A stretch of DNA of 17,024 nt from Chloroflexota bacterium (GTDB taxonomy: Bacteria; Chloroflexota; UBA11872), in NCBI GenBank assembly GCA_028875175.1, contig JAPPFO010000035.1, positions 1 through 17,024 of the forward strand, written 5' to 3'. Position numbers and translations under genes: made by a program. The notes under the pieces are model-generated. The model worked only from the letters and a program-made list of their open reading frames with translations, was not told where the DNA came from and made no database searches. Of the stretch, positions 7,614 to 15,731 are shown in pieces. Positions within the stretch are counted from its first letter, which is position 1. Each line of letters starts with the position of its first letter.

Positions 7614-8483
7614 ATGACTGGCGGACCATCCGTTGCGCCGGATGATCGCAAGTTGCAGGCAATGGTGGACCTGCTCGCCGACGATGATCCGTCCATCCGT
7701 GCACGGATCATCGCGCACCTCACCCGGGCCGGTGAGCGCGCCGTCGTTGCACTGGAGTCTGCCGCTCGCACGGCGGCACACCCGGACCGAATCTCGGAAG
7801 CGCTGACAGCCATCCAGCGCGACGACGCCCTGCGCGAGCTTGACGGCTTCCGCTCGATGGAACCCGATGGCCCGGCCGAGACCGGCGCACTCCTCGTGGC
7901 GCGCGTGATTGACCCCCGCGTGGATACCGGCGAGGTTCTCCGCTTCCTTGACCAGCTGGCCGACGCCGCGCCGGGAGCCATGCGCGATGCCGACCCGCAG
8001 GCGGCGCTCCAGGCACTGGCTGAATACATGCACGCCGACTGGGAATTCGACGGCGCGCGCACCGACTATCCCAACCCGGCCAACAGCCTCCTGCACCAGG
8101 TCGTCACGCGCCGCACCGGGCTGCCCATCACGCTGTCCGTCGCCTACCTGGCCGTGGCCGACCGGGTTGGCATGCCCTTGCAGGGCGTAGGCCTGCCCGC
8201 CCACTTCGTCCTGCGCCATCCCGGCGCCCGCGATCGTCCCTATCTCGACCCGTTTAACCGTGCCCGCTTGCTCACCGAGGCCGACTGCGAGGAGATCGTG
8301 CATACCCACGGCTTCACGCTTCGGCCCGAGCACCTGGCGTCGGTCAGTCCGCAGGAAATCGCCGCGCGCATCTGCCGCAACCTCATCCTGGCCTACCGGC
8401 GCCAGCACGATTCGCGGCGCGAGGAGTTCGCCCGCGAAGCGCATCGTCGCCTGCGACCCGGCCAGGACATGCTGACTGTATGA
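7614..8483 (+). CDS. SirB1/transglutaminase-like family protein
   Basis: A 289-residue cytoplasmic protein of the SirB1 (transglutaminase-like core 2) family, based on the run NPANSLLHQVVTRRTGLPIT, the following LSVAYLAVADRVGMPL helix, then GLPAHFVLRH and YLDPFNRARLLT. The His of PAHF and the Asp of LDPF match the His and Asp of the transglutaminase triad, but the residue at the nucleophile position is Ser (ITLSVAY), not Cys, so a classic thiol reaction is unlikely. The N-terminal 100 residues are helical and resemble HEAT-like repeats (LADDDPSIRARIIAHLTRAG). The function of the family is not settled. The start is uncertain: ATG 7614 was preferred, but a TTG at 7566 in the same frame would add 16 residues, and neither has a strong ribosome-binding site. 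Confidence 0.8.
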   Translation: MTGGPSVAPDDRKLQAMVDLLADDDPSIRARIIAHLTRAGERAVVALESAARTAAHPDRISEALTAIQRDDALRELDGFRSMEPDGPAETGALLVARVIDPRVDTGEVLRFLDQLADAAPGAMRDADPQAALQALAEYMHADWEFDGARTDYPNPANSLLHQVVTRRTGLPITLSVAYLAVADRVGMPLQGVGLPAHFVLRHPGARDRPYLDPFNRARLLTEADCEEIVHTHGFTLRPEHLASVSPQEIAARICRNLILAYRRQHDSRREEFAREAHRRLRPGQDMLTV

Positions 8484-8544
8484 AGCCGCAGGCCCGTCGG
8501 CGCGCGACGCGATTCCCCGCAATCGCCGAGCCGCAAAGGGACTG

Positions 8545-8550
8545 AAGGAG
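8545..8550 (+). promoter_or_regulatory. ribosome-binding site fixing the GTG start of the methyltransferase
   Basis: AAGGAG lies 5 nt upstream of the GTG at 8556-8558. No ATG in this frame begins a comparable N-terminus. Confidence 0.6.
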
Positions 8551-8555
8551 CGGCT

Positions 8556-9308
8556 GTGCCCGCCGGTTCGTTCTACGACTGGCAGCTCAGCCTGGTTGGC
8601 ATCCGCGGCGTGTACAGCGCTCTGGACGTTGGGTGTGGCGAAGGGCGCATGACACAGGCTCTTTGCCGGCAGGCCGCGCCAGGCGCCTGGATCGTGGCCG
8701 TGGACCGGCAGCCCGAAGCGGTGGCCGCCACGCGTGCGCGCCACGCAGTCGATGGGCTGTGCGCAAGCGTCGAGGCGCTACCCGTCGCTCCCGGCCAGTT
8801 CGAGCTCACGACCGCCGGGCACGTGCTGCCGTCCGCCCGGGACATTCCGCGCGCGGTACGTGAACTGTGCCGTGTGCTGGCTCCCGGCGGCGCCCTCCTC
8901 GCCAGCGCCGATAGTGAATCGTCCGCGCGGCGGTTGCTTGACTGGCACGTGGAGGCCTGTCGCCGGGCCGGTCTGGCCCATCAAGCCAGGCGGGCCGCCG
9001 AGCCATCGGCCCGCGACAGATTCACATTGGAAAACGGCGCGCACACCCTGTCACGCACCTTCAAGACCGTGGACGTCCATGCCCGCGACGAAATGCTGGC
9101 GTTCCCTTCGGTGGACGCCTTGCTGAGGCTCTATGTCACCGGGCTGCACCTGCGCGGAGCGCCGGCCCTGGACGGTCCGGGCGACGCCAACGCGTTGGCG
9201 GACCGACTGCGACCGCACCTGCGCGACATCGCAACCGCCGCCACCGAGTTAGACGGCCGCGTGATCGTGCCTCGCCGTTCGGGTTGCTTCGTTGCTCGGG
9301 CCGTGTAG
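8556..9308 (+). CDS. class I SAM-dependent methyltransferase
   Basis: A 250-residue soluble protein with a Rossmann-type methyltransferase core. Motif I for S-adenosylmethionine is LDVGCGEGR (23-31). The acidic end of strand beta2 is VAVDRQ, and the post-motif segment AVRELCRVLAPGGALLAS (about residues 100-117) is typical of the UbiE/Methyltransf_11 group. The C-terminal third has the shape of a substrate-binding part but gives no clue to the substrate. The gene starts with GTG behind AAGGAG and follows the SirB1-like gene by 72 bp in the same direction, so co-transcription is plausible. Confidence 0.85.
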   Translation: MPAGSFYDWQLSLVGIRGVYSALDVGCGEGRMTQALCRQAAPGAWIVAVDRQPEAVAATRARHAVDGLCASVEALPVAPGQFELTTAGHVLPSARDIPRAVRELCRVLAPGGALLASADSESSARRLLDWHVEACRRAGLAHQARRAAEPSARDRFTLENGAHTLSRTFKTVDVHARDEMLAFPSVDALLRLYVTGLHLRGAPALDGPGDANALADRLRPHLRDIATAATELDGRVIVPRRSGCFVARAV

Positions 9309-9360
9309 TGGTAGACCTCGCAACCGCCCACTTACGCTCACCCCAAGGAGATAGGCAGTC

Positions 9361-9828
9361 ATGTCAGACACAGCACAAGCCGGAGTTGGACGGGCCTTGC
9401 GGGGACTGGCCGGCCTGGCCACGCTTGCCACGCTGTTGGCCACCGTCATCGTCACGATCCTGGGGATCGTCGGCGTCGTTGAGATGGACTGGTTCGTCGG
9501 GGACCGGGCGATCAGCTTCGCCTACATCGTCGGGCTTGGATCCGTCGCCTTGAGTCCGCTCGTTGCCGTGGGAATCCTGGCCATCAGCCCGGGCAACGCG
9601 ATTGGCATCGTTGCCGTCGCCGCCGGATATGCCGGCGGCGTCATCGCAATCTCCGGTGACTATGCCAGCGGCGTCATCGCCATCAGCGCCGGCGGCCGGG
9701 CCAACGGCATGCTGGTCGGCATCGGCGACGAAGCGCGTGGCCTCATCGCCATCGCCTACTCGGGCCGCAAGACCGGGGCGTTCGCGAGCTGGCCAGCCTG
9801 GCCTGGCGGCGAGTCGTCGTCCGGCTGA
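9361..9828 (+). CDS. small membrane protein with 11-residue Gly/hydrophobic repeats
   Basis: A 155-residue protein of unknown function. AAGGAG 10 nt before the ATG supports the start. Residues 16-41 form a hydrophobic helix, and a second hydrophobic stretch starts near 50. From residue 60 onward glycines recur at 60, 71, 82, 93, 104, 116 and 127, so the period is 11 with one step of 12. Each unit reads roughly G-hydrophobic-hydrophobic-A-hydrophobic-S, then four or five small or polar residues including a further Ala (for example GVIAISGDYAS). The short hydrophilic tail contains WPAWPGGES. This regularity fits either a beta-solenoid or closely packed Gly-Ala membrane hairpins. I do not recognise a named family. 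It is separated from the methyltransferase by 52 bp. Confidence 0.75.
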   Translation: MSDTAQAGVGRALRGLAGLATLATLLATVIVTILGIVGVVEMDWFVGDRAISFAYIVGLGSVALSPLVAVGILAISPGNAIGIVAVAAGYAGGVIAISGDYASGVIAISAGGRANGMLVGIGDEARGLIAIAYSGRKTGAFASWPAWPGGESSSG

Positions 9829-9930
9829 CCCCAGGCGGCAGCGACGCGTCTCGCGGCCGGCGGGGCTCGCCGCGCGGCACACACCGCCAGCTCGCCTGAG
9901 GCGCGGCCCGGCGACGAATCGCCAACCGAC

Positions 9931-9936
9931 TACAAT
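9931..9936 (+). promoter_or_regulatory. possible -10 box for the surface protein-holB-ricT unit
   Basis: TACAAT (5/6 of the -10 consensus) stands out in an otherwise very GC-rich 212-bp gap, about 105 bp before the ATG at 10041. The hexamer 17 nt upstream is not a recognisable -35, so support is weak. Confidence 0.3.
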
Positions 9937-10040
9937 TCAGGCGACGCCGGGGCGTCGGGCGCACGCCTAGCGGGCGGCGTGCGGCGGCGGGCGCCGGTTC
10001 CGTCGCACACTGGATCCGTCCGGACCCGCGAACGGGATTT

Positions 10041-12113
10041 ATGTCCACCAGCCGCGCGCTAACAATCGCCGCCATCGCCGGGACCATCCTGCTGATTCCG
10101 GTCCTGGTGATCCTGGCGCTGGGGCTTTACGGCTCGTCCATCACCGGCGACTTTCCCCTGGCCGAGGATCACGGTCCCGAACTGCAGATCGAACCGCCCA
10201 GCGGCGCGGCCGGGTCTGATATCACCATCCGCGGGATTGACTGGGTGCCGCGAACGCTGGTGCGGGTGGAGATGATCGTGGCCTCGGGCCGTCCGTCGCT
10301 GACCGCTGACGGCCAAATCGACACGGCGCGAATGTCATCGCCCGCCGTATACGTTGGCGAGGTGATCGCCTCACGGGCCGGGACCTTCACCGTCGAGACG
10401 CAACTGCCCACCACGCTGCCGCTCACCGCCCACTCAGCCATCAGCTTTCGCGCGGAAGCCAGCTATCGCGGCGGGGAGTTTGCGGGCGCCTCGGAAACCG
10501 AATTCGACGTCACCGCCGGCCCGGGCGTCATTGAAGCCACGGTGGTGGATGAGGAGAGCGGCCAACCGCTCACGAGTGGATTCGTGGACCTACTGGGCCT
10601 GCGCGGCGACCTGCTGGCCATCCAGCCGGTAGCGGCCAACGGCACCGCGGCCTTTACCGGGCTGGCGCCGGGTCAGGGGTACGACGTTCGAGCCCGTGTG
10701 CCCGGCTACCAGGTGCTCCGGTCCGTCGGAGTCACCGTCGCGGAGACCGAGCCGTCGACTGTGCGCTTCCAAATGCCGGTGGGCCCGGCCGGCCGGATCG
10801 TGGCGGGCGGCGTGCCCCTGGTCGGCGCTCCGGCGTCGACCACCATGGCGGTGATCGATCTACCCTCGCTCACGCCCTTGCCGCCGCCGGCTGCCAGCGT
10901 TCTGCCGGCGGCCTGGGCCATCGCGTCGGACCCAGACCGCGGACGCGCCTTCACCGTGGACGAAGTCGCTACGCACGTCGAGGTCATCGAGGCTGAGGCT
11001 GGCGCCGCGGGGCCGCCGATCCCGCTCACGTTCTCGCTTGAGGTGCGCGTCGTCGACACCGAGGACGAGCCGGTGGCCGACGCCTTTGTGCGGCTCTTCT
11101 GGAACATTCGCGGCACCCGCGTCTTCGTCAAGTCGGATCGAACCGACGATCAAGGCCGCATCACCGTCCCCGACCTGATCAGCGGCAGCCGGTACCAGGT
11201 GCTCGTCACCGCCCAGAACCACTTCCAACCCTTGGGGGAACGTACATCCGTCGTAATCAAGCCAAACGTCATTTCCACCGCCACCGTCGTAATGCGCAGG
11301 GAGCCCCGGGCCGAACAGAGCCTCTGGTCGGGCGAACCGAGCCAAGTGGGCAGTGAACCCGGGTCGGCCGGCGGCACCGGGTCGCTGTTCCGACTGGCTC
11401 CCCTTGCGGGGACGGACCGCGCGCCCGCCACGGCCTTGGTCACCGCCGACATCGCCGTGGAACCCGCGAACGGCCGCGTGTACGTCACCGGCTCGGACCT
11501 TGACCGCGGGCACCTCTTCGTCCTGGATCCTGACACTCGCCAGGTCATCCACGACTGGGAAGTCCCGGCCGGCGTGGGGGACATCGTGCCGACGGGCGAC
11601 GGCAAGACCGTCTATCTCGCCAACCGGCCCTTCTCGTCGGTGGCCCGCTTCAACGTGGAAACCGGCGAACAGGAAGCCCGGGCCGTTGTCCCGTCGTGGC
11701 CGGAGGCGCTGCTCCGCGACGCGTCCGGCCGCCTGTTCGTGGCCAGCCTGCGCGACGGCAGTGTGAGTCGGCTGGACCCTCAAACGCTGGAGGTGCAGCT
11801 GACGCGCGGCTTGGAGGAAGGCGTGAACCGGTTAGCGGTGGACGAACGCACCTCCACGATCTTTGCCACAAACCAGTGGACTGACACGGTGACCGGTCTG
11901 GACGCCGAGACCCTGGAAACGCGCTTTCTGTTGCCGGTGGCCAAATCGCCCCGCGCAATTGCGTTGGATCCGACCAGCGGGTCGCTGATAGTCGGCAGCG
12001 CCGACCAGGGCACCGTGGCGGTCTACAGTCCGGAGACGTTTGAACTCGTTCAGTCGCTGCCACTGCAGATCCCGATCAACGACATCGTGACGGTGTTGGC
12101 GGTCGAGGCTTAA
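10041..12113 (+). CDS. membrane-anchored surface protein with regulatory-like beta domains and a C-terminal propeller
   Basis: A 690-residue protein of unknown function. Residues 8-31 form an uncleaved-looking signal anchor, so the rest should lie outside the membrane. About 45-160 looks like an immunoglobulin-type sandwich (QIEPPSGAAGSDITIRG). About 163-250 and 333-420 each resemble a carboxypeptidase regulatory-like (prealbumin-type) domain, with the pattern V-x-D-x-E-x-G-x-P-L followed by LAPGQGYDVRARVPGY in the first and LISGSRYQVLVTAQNH in the second. About 450-690 has repeated blades of the YVTN/NHL type (GRVYVTGSD, KTVYLANRP, GRLFVASLRDGSVSRLD, SGSLIVGSADQGTVAVY). No catalytic motif is seen, so a binding or structural role at the cell surface is the best guess. 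Its TAA overlaps the holB ATG. Confidence 0.8.
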   Translation: MSTSRALTIAAIAGTILLIPVLVILALGLYGSSITGDFPLAEDHGPELQIEPPSGAAGSDITIRGIDWVPRTLVRVEMIVASGRPSLTADGQIDTARMSSPAVYVGEVIASRAGTFTVETQLPTTLPLTAHSAISFRAEASYRGGEFAGASETEFDVTAGPGVIEATVVDEESGQPLTSGFVDLLGLRGDLLAIQPVAANGTAAFTGLAPGQGYDVRARVPGYQVLRSVGVTVAETEPSTVRFQMPVGPAGRIVAGGVPLVGAPASTTMAVIDLPSLTPLPPPAASVLPAAWAIASDPDRGRAFTVDEVATHVEVIEAEAGAAGPPIPLTFSLEVRVVDTEDEPVADAFVRLFWNIRGTRVFVKSDRTDDQGRITVPDLISGSRYQVLVTAQNHFQPLGERTSVVIKPNVISTATVVMRREPRAEQSLWSGEPSQVGSEPGSAGGTGSLFRLAPLAGTDRAPATALVTADIAVEPANGRVYVTGSDLDRGHLFVLDPDTRQVIHDWEVPAGVGDIVPTGDGKTVYLANRPFSSVARFNVETGEQEARAVVPSWPEALLRDASGRLFVASLRDGSVSRLDPQTLEVQLTRGLEEGVNRLAVDERTSTIFATNQWTDTVTGLDAETLETRFLLPVAKSPRAIALDPTSGSLIVGSADQGTVAVYSPETFELVQSLPLQIPINDIVTVLAVEA

Positions 12114-13228
12114 TGGACTGGCCCTTTGTGGGCAACGCCCACGCCGTCCGGGCCATCCAGGGCTCACTGCGGGCGGGCCGGGCCGCTCAGACCTACCTGA
12201 TCGTTGGGCCGCCGGGCGTCGGACGCCGCACGTTCGCTATCCGGCTGGCGCAGGAGATCTGGTGCGCCGGTCAACCCGAACCGGTCGAGATGTCCCAGGC
12301 CTACCGGTTCCTGGACGACGCCAACGCCATGTGGCGAACGGCCGTGCGGCGCGGCCACCCCGACGAAGAGCCCGATCCCGACAAGCTCACGACCGGGGAC
12401 GGACGTCGCGTGGACCTGCGATTCGTCCTTACCTCCTACAACGACTTGCACGTGCTGCGTCGAGCCGATCACGCGCGGGACATCGTGATTGACGGCGTGC
12501 GCGAATGGGGCGCGGGGCTGTACCGCACCCCGGCCACCCAGCCCATGCGCATCGGCCTGATCGACGCGGCGCACGAGATCAACGCGTTGGCCGCCAACGC
12601 GTTGTTGAAAACGCTGGAGGAGCCTGGCGCGCACGCCATCCTGATCCTGACTGCGCCCCGAGCCGCCGACGTGCTGCCAACAATCGTGTCCCGCTGTCGT
12701 GTCATCGAACTGGGGCCCGTGCCGGTTGCCGAAATCGCGGCGCACCTGACCGCGAACTACTCGCTGTCCGCCGACACCGTTGGCCAGATCGCACGAGCGG
12801 CCCGCGGCCGCCCCGGTTGGGCGATCCGCATGGCGCGCGACCCGCAGGCTTGGGAGACGTTCCAGGGCGCTCTCGACGAGGCTGCGGCTTTCGAGGAGGC
12901 GCCGACACCCGCGCGCTTTCGCGCCGTGGCCGGCCTGCTGCCGCGTGGCCGCATGGTGGCGCAAACCACCGAGGCCCTGGCCTGGTTGGGAACGATCGAG
13001 GAGGCGCAGTCGCATACACTGCGCTCGGCGATGCGGGCCCACCCGCGCGGCGCTCCCGCCGAGCGTCGGTCAGCCTTGACCGGCGCCGTAGGTCGTCTGG
13101 CCCGGCTGCGCGAAACGCAACGGGCGCTGATCGCCAATGTCTCGCCGCGGCTCGCACTCGAGGATCTGGCCCTGCGGCCGGAGCCCGACTCGAGCCACGC
13201 GCAAGGAGGTGGTCGTGGTCGTCGCTGA
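12113..13228 (+). CDS. holB: DNA polymerase III, delta' subunit
   Basis: A 371-residue clamp-loader subunit of the replicative polymerase. The family signature is clear: FVGNAHAVRAIQGSLRAGR at the N-terminus, ANALLKTLEEPGAHAILILTA in the AAA+ core, and the S193-R194-C195 motif that contacts the neighbouring ATP site. The P-loop is degenerate: GPPGVG (32-37) is followed by R38-R39-T40 in place of the usual Lys-Thr, so nucleotide binding is doubtful, as in other delta' proteins. The zinc-binding Cys cluster found in many members is missing: only one Cys (in EIWCAGQ) lies in that part, and the segment after it is an unusual charged insert of about 60 residues. The start codon overlaps the preceding stop (TAATG). 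Confidence 0.92.
   Translation: MDWPFVGNAHAVRAIQGSLRAGRAAQTYLIVGPPGVGRRTFAIRLAQEIWCAGQPEPVEMSQAYRFLDDANAMWRTAVRRGHPDEEPDPDKLTTGDGRRVDLRFVLTSYNDLHVLRRADHARDIVIDGVREWGAGLYRTPATQPMRIGLIDAAHEINALAANALLKTLEEPGAHAILILTAPRAADVLPTIVSRCRVIELGPVPVAEIAAHLTANYSLSADTVGQIARAARGRPGWAIRMARDPQAWETFQGALDEAAAFEEAPTPARFRAVAGLLPRGRMVAQTTEALAWLGTIEEAQSHTLRSAMRAHPRGAPAERRSALTGAVGRLARLRETQRALIANVSPRLALEDLALRPEPDSSHAQGGGRGRR
13203..13210 (+). promoter_or_regulatory. ribosome-binding site inside holB fixing the ricT start
   Basis: AAGGAGGT within the last codons of holB lies 4 nt upstream of a GTG at 13215-13217. It is a near-perfect Shine-Dalgarno sequence and decides against the earlier in-frame ATG at 13137. Confidence 0.65.
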
Positions 13229-14234
13229 TGCCCCCGCCAGGGCCGCCAGCGCCATTGGCGTCCGCTTTCGCCGCGCCGGACGGCTCTATTACTACGACCC
13301 GGGCGACGCGGATCTGGCGGTCGGTGACTACGCGATCGTCAAGACGCCCCGCGGCCTTACCGCCGCGCGCGTGGTCATGCCCCCGACGGAGGTCAACCTC
13401 GACGACCTGCGCGGCGAACTGAAGCCGATCGTCCGGCCGGCCACCGACGACGACCTCGTCAGCATGACCAACTACCGCAAGGAGGAAACGGAAGCCGAGC
13501 GCGCCTTCGCCAAGGCCATCATGACGAGCCGTCTGCCCATGCAGGCGGTAAAGGCGGAATACACATTCGACGGCGCAACCTTGACCCTGCACTTCTCGTC
13601 GCGCGAGGCCAGGCTTGAGTTAGGCGACCTGGTGGCCGAGATGGCCGCCCGCTTCCGCACGCGCGTGGAGCTGCGCCAGGTGGGTCCGCGTGAGCGGGCC
13701 GCCATGCGAACTGGTATGGGGCGCTGCGGGCGCGAGCTGTGCTGCGCCACCTTCCTGTCGGAGCTGGACACCGTATCGATGCGGATGGCGAAGGATCAGA
13801 ATCTGCCGCTCAACCCCGACAAGATCTCCGGCGCGTGCGGCCGTCTGCTCTGCTGCCTGCAGTACGAGCACGACGGGTACGTGCAGGACAAGCTGGCGGC
13901 CGAGCAGGCGCAGGGTGGGGACGGCTGCGCCACCAGCGGCGCCTGCGATAGCTGCGGAGTCCACGAACTCAAGGATGTGCTGGGCCAGGCCGTGGCGCCA
14001 GGCTACGAGCCGGAGCCCAAGCCGGAAGCGCCCGAGCCGGAGCCTGTGCGGGCGGAGCCGCCACAGACCCGCAGAGGCCGGCGGCCCGACCGTGGACGGA
14101 AGGCTGGCGGCGAGGCGTCGGAGTCCGGCGAGACTGGCTCCCGGCAGGAGGCCAAGCCTGCCAGCCCGCGGTCGCGACGGCGCAATCGCCGGCGGCGTCG
14201 CGGGCGGACGCGGCAGCGCCGGCAGTCCAATTAA
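13215..14234 (+). CDS. ricT: PSP1-domain protein of the RicT (YaaT) family with Arg-rich tail
   Basis: A 339-residue cytoplasmic protein. The PSP1/RicT core is unmistakable: GVRFRRAGRLYYYDPG at the N-terminus and the paired Cys motifs CGRELCC (171-177) and CGRLLCC (208-214) followed by LQYEHDGY. In Bacillus, RicT works with RicA and RicF in a complex carrying iron-sulfur clusters that affects mRNA processing, competence, sporulation and biofilm formation. No RicA or RicF gene is visible here. Odd features are an additional C-x5-C-x2-C cluster (238, 244, 247) and a long disordered tail rich in Pro/Glu and then Arg (from about residue 265), with a run of Arg near the end that could bind RNA. 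It overlaps holB by 14 nt; the holB-ricT order is the same as in Bacillus subtilis. Confidence 0.9.
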   Translation: MVVADAPARAASAIGVRFRRAGRLYYYDPGDADLAVGDYAIVKTPRGLTAARVVMPPTEVNLDDLRGELKPIVRPATDDDLVSMTNYRKEETEAERAFAKAIMTSRLPMQAVKAEYTFDGATLTLHFSSREARLELGDLVAEMAARFRTRVELRQVGPRERAAMRTGMGRCGRELCCATFLSELDTVSMRMAKDQNLPLNPDKISGACGRLLCCLQYEHDGYVQDKLAAEQAQGGDGCATSGACDSCGVHELKDVLGQAVAPGYEPEPKPEAPEPEPVRAEPPQTRRGRRPDRGRKAGGEASESGETGSRQEAKPASPRSRRRNRRRRRGRTRQRRQSN

Positions 14235-14237
14235 CCC

Positions 14238-14265
14238 CCGCGGCCCCCGTCAACGGGGGCCGCGG
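14238..14265. terminator. 12-bp perfect hairpin between convergent ricT and glnA
   Basis: Arms 14238-14249 and 14254-14265 are perfectly complementary around a TCAA loop. It lies 4 nt after the ricT stop codon and 22 nt beyond the glnA stop, so it can serve both directions. Neither side has a real T-run (ATTAT on the plus strand), so termination would depend on stem strength or on factors. Confidence 0.75.
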
Positions 14266-14287
14266 ATTATGAAGCTGAGGCTCGACG

Positions 14288-15730
14288 CTACGCGTCGTAG
14301 TAGAGCATGAACTCGTACGGGTGCGGCCGCAGGTTGACCTCGTCGGCCTCGCGCGTGCGCTTGTACTCCAGCCAGGTGTCGATGACGTCCTGGGTGAACA
14401 CGTCGCCAACCAGCAGGAACTCGTGGTCGGCTTCCAGCGCGTCCAGCACCTCGTAGAGGGAGCCCGGCACCGACTGGATCTTGGCTGCTTCCTCGGGTTC
14501 CAGCTCGTACAAGTCCATGTCGGCTGGCGGGGGCGGCTCGATCTTGTTGCGGATGCCGTCCAGCCCGGCCATCAGCAAGGAGGCGAATGCCAGGTACGGG
14601 TTGGCCGTGGGGTCGGGCGGTCGGAACTCCACGCGCCGCGCCGCCGGGCTGCTGGAGTACGTCGGAATCCGAATGCAGGCGCTGCGGTTGCGCATGGAGT
14701 AGACCAGGTTCACCGGCGCCTCGAACCCGGGCACCAGGCGCCGGTACGAGTTGGTGGTTGGCGCCGCGAAGGCCAGCAACGCTGGCGCGTGCCGCAGCAG
14801 GCCGCCGATGTAGTGACGGGCCGTCTCGCTCAGCATGGCGTACCCGGTCTCGTCGAAGAACAGCGGCGTGCCGTCCTTCCAGAGACTCTGGTGGACATGC
14901 ATGCCCGACCCGTTGTCGCCGAAGATCGGCTTGGGCATGAAGGTGACGGTGTACCCGGCCTTCTGCGCCACGTTCTTGACGATGTACTTGTACAGCATGA
15001 TCCCGTCGGCCGCCTTGACCAGCGGGGCGTAGACCAGGTCGATCTCGGCCTGACCGGCGGTGGCGACCTCGTGGTGGTGAACCTCCACGTCAAGGCCAAC
15101 CTCGCCCAGGCCCAGCACCATCTGCGTACGCAGGTCTTGCAGCTTGTCGTTGGGCGGGACCGGGAAGTAGCCCATCTTGTGGCGCGGACGGTGGCCCAGG
15201 TTGGCCACGTGCAGGTCGTCGGCGCCGGTGTTCCAGACGCCTTCCTCGCTGTCAATGAAGAAGTAGCCGGTGTTGGCCGTCTGGTCGTAGCGGATGCTGT
15301 TGAAGATGAAGAACTCAGCCTCCGGACCCCAGTAACTGGTGTCGGCGATACCGCTGTCGATCAGGTGCTGCTCGGCCTTCTTGGCGATGTTGCGCGGGTC
15401 GCGGGTGTAGGACTCGCCGGTGATCGGGTCCCGGATGTCGCAGGTCATAACCAGCGTCGGGACCTCGGGGATCGGGTCCACGAAGGCGGTGGCCGGGTCC
15501 GGCACCACCAGCATGTCGCTTTCCTGGATCTGCTGGAAGCCGCGGACGCTCGAACCGTCGAAGCCGAGACCGTCCTCGAAGAGATCTTCTTCGAGCTTGT
15601 CGATCGGCAGCGAAAAGTGCTGCCAGGTGCCCGGCAGGTCCGTGAACCGGAGGTCGAAAATCCGGCAGTCGGCGTCGCGCGCCTTGCGCATGACGCTCTG
15701 GATGAGATCGTCTCGAGAGGGCTCAGACAT
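14288..15730 (-). CDS. glnA: glutamine synthetase, type I
   Basis: A 480-residue enzyme that makes glutamine from glutamate, ammonium and ATP, a dodecamer in the cytoplasm. Family marks in order: GLGFDGSSVRGFQ near residue 55, GPEAEFFIF (metal-binding glutamate), NGSGMHVHQSLW, NSYRRLVPGFEAP, and RRVEFRPPDPTANPYLA. Y408 in DLYELEPEE aligns with the tyrosine that is adenylylated in the GSI-beta group, so covalent control is likely. No adenylyltransferase gene is in the window. Length is normal for the group. GAGGAG lies 10 nt before the ATG. The leader upstream has a promoter, a terminator-like hairpin and an alternative pairing with the ribosome-binding region. Confidence 0.97.
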   Translation of the reverse strand: MSEPSRDDLIQSVMRKARDADCRIFDLRFTDLPGTWQHFSLPIDKLEEDLFEDGLGFDGSSVRGFQQIQESDMLVVPDPATAFVDPIPEVPTLVMTCDIRDPITGESYTRDPRNIAKKAEQHLIDSGIADTSYWGPEAEFFIFNSIRYDQTANTGYFFIDSEEGVWNTGADDLHVANLGHRPRHKMGYFPVPPNDKLQDLRTQMVLGLGEVGLDVEVHHHEVATAGQAEIDLVYAPLVKAADGIMLYKYIVKNVAQKAGYTVTFMPKPIFGDNGSGMHVHQSLWKDGTPLFFDETGYAMLSETARHYIGGLLRHAPALLAFAAPTTNSYRRLVPGFEAPVNLVYSMRNRSACIRIPTYSSSPAARRVEFRPPDPTANPYLAFASLLMAGLDGIRNKIEPPPPADMDLYELEPEEAAKIQSVPGSLYEVLDALEADHEFLLVGDVFTQDVIDTWLEYKRTREADEVNLRPHPYEFMLYYDA

Positions 15731-15731
15731 T

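Noticed and set aside
7290..8744. A 484-codon open frame on the minus strand
   Set aside because: It is antisense to the SirB1-like and methyltransferase genes, both of which have clear family motifs; its translation is low-complexity without recognisable domains.
10860..11783. A 307-codon minus-strand frame, and the frames at 12505-13422 (+), 12164-13042 (-) and 12702-13592 (-)
   Set aside because: All lie over well-supported genes and show only Arg/Pro/Gly-rich shadow translations.
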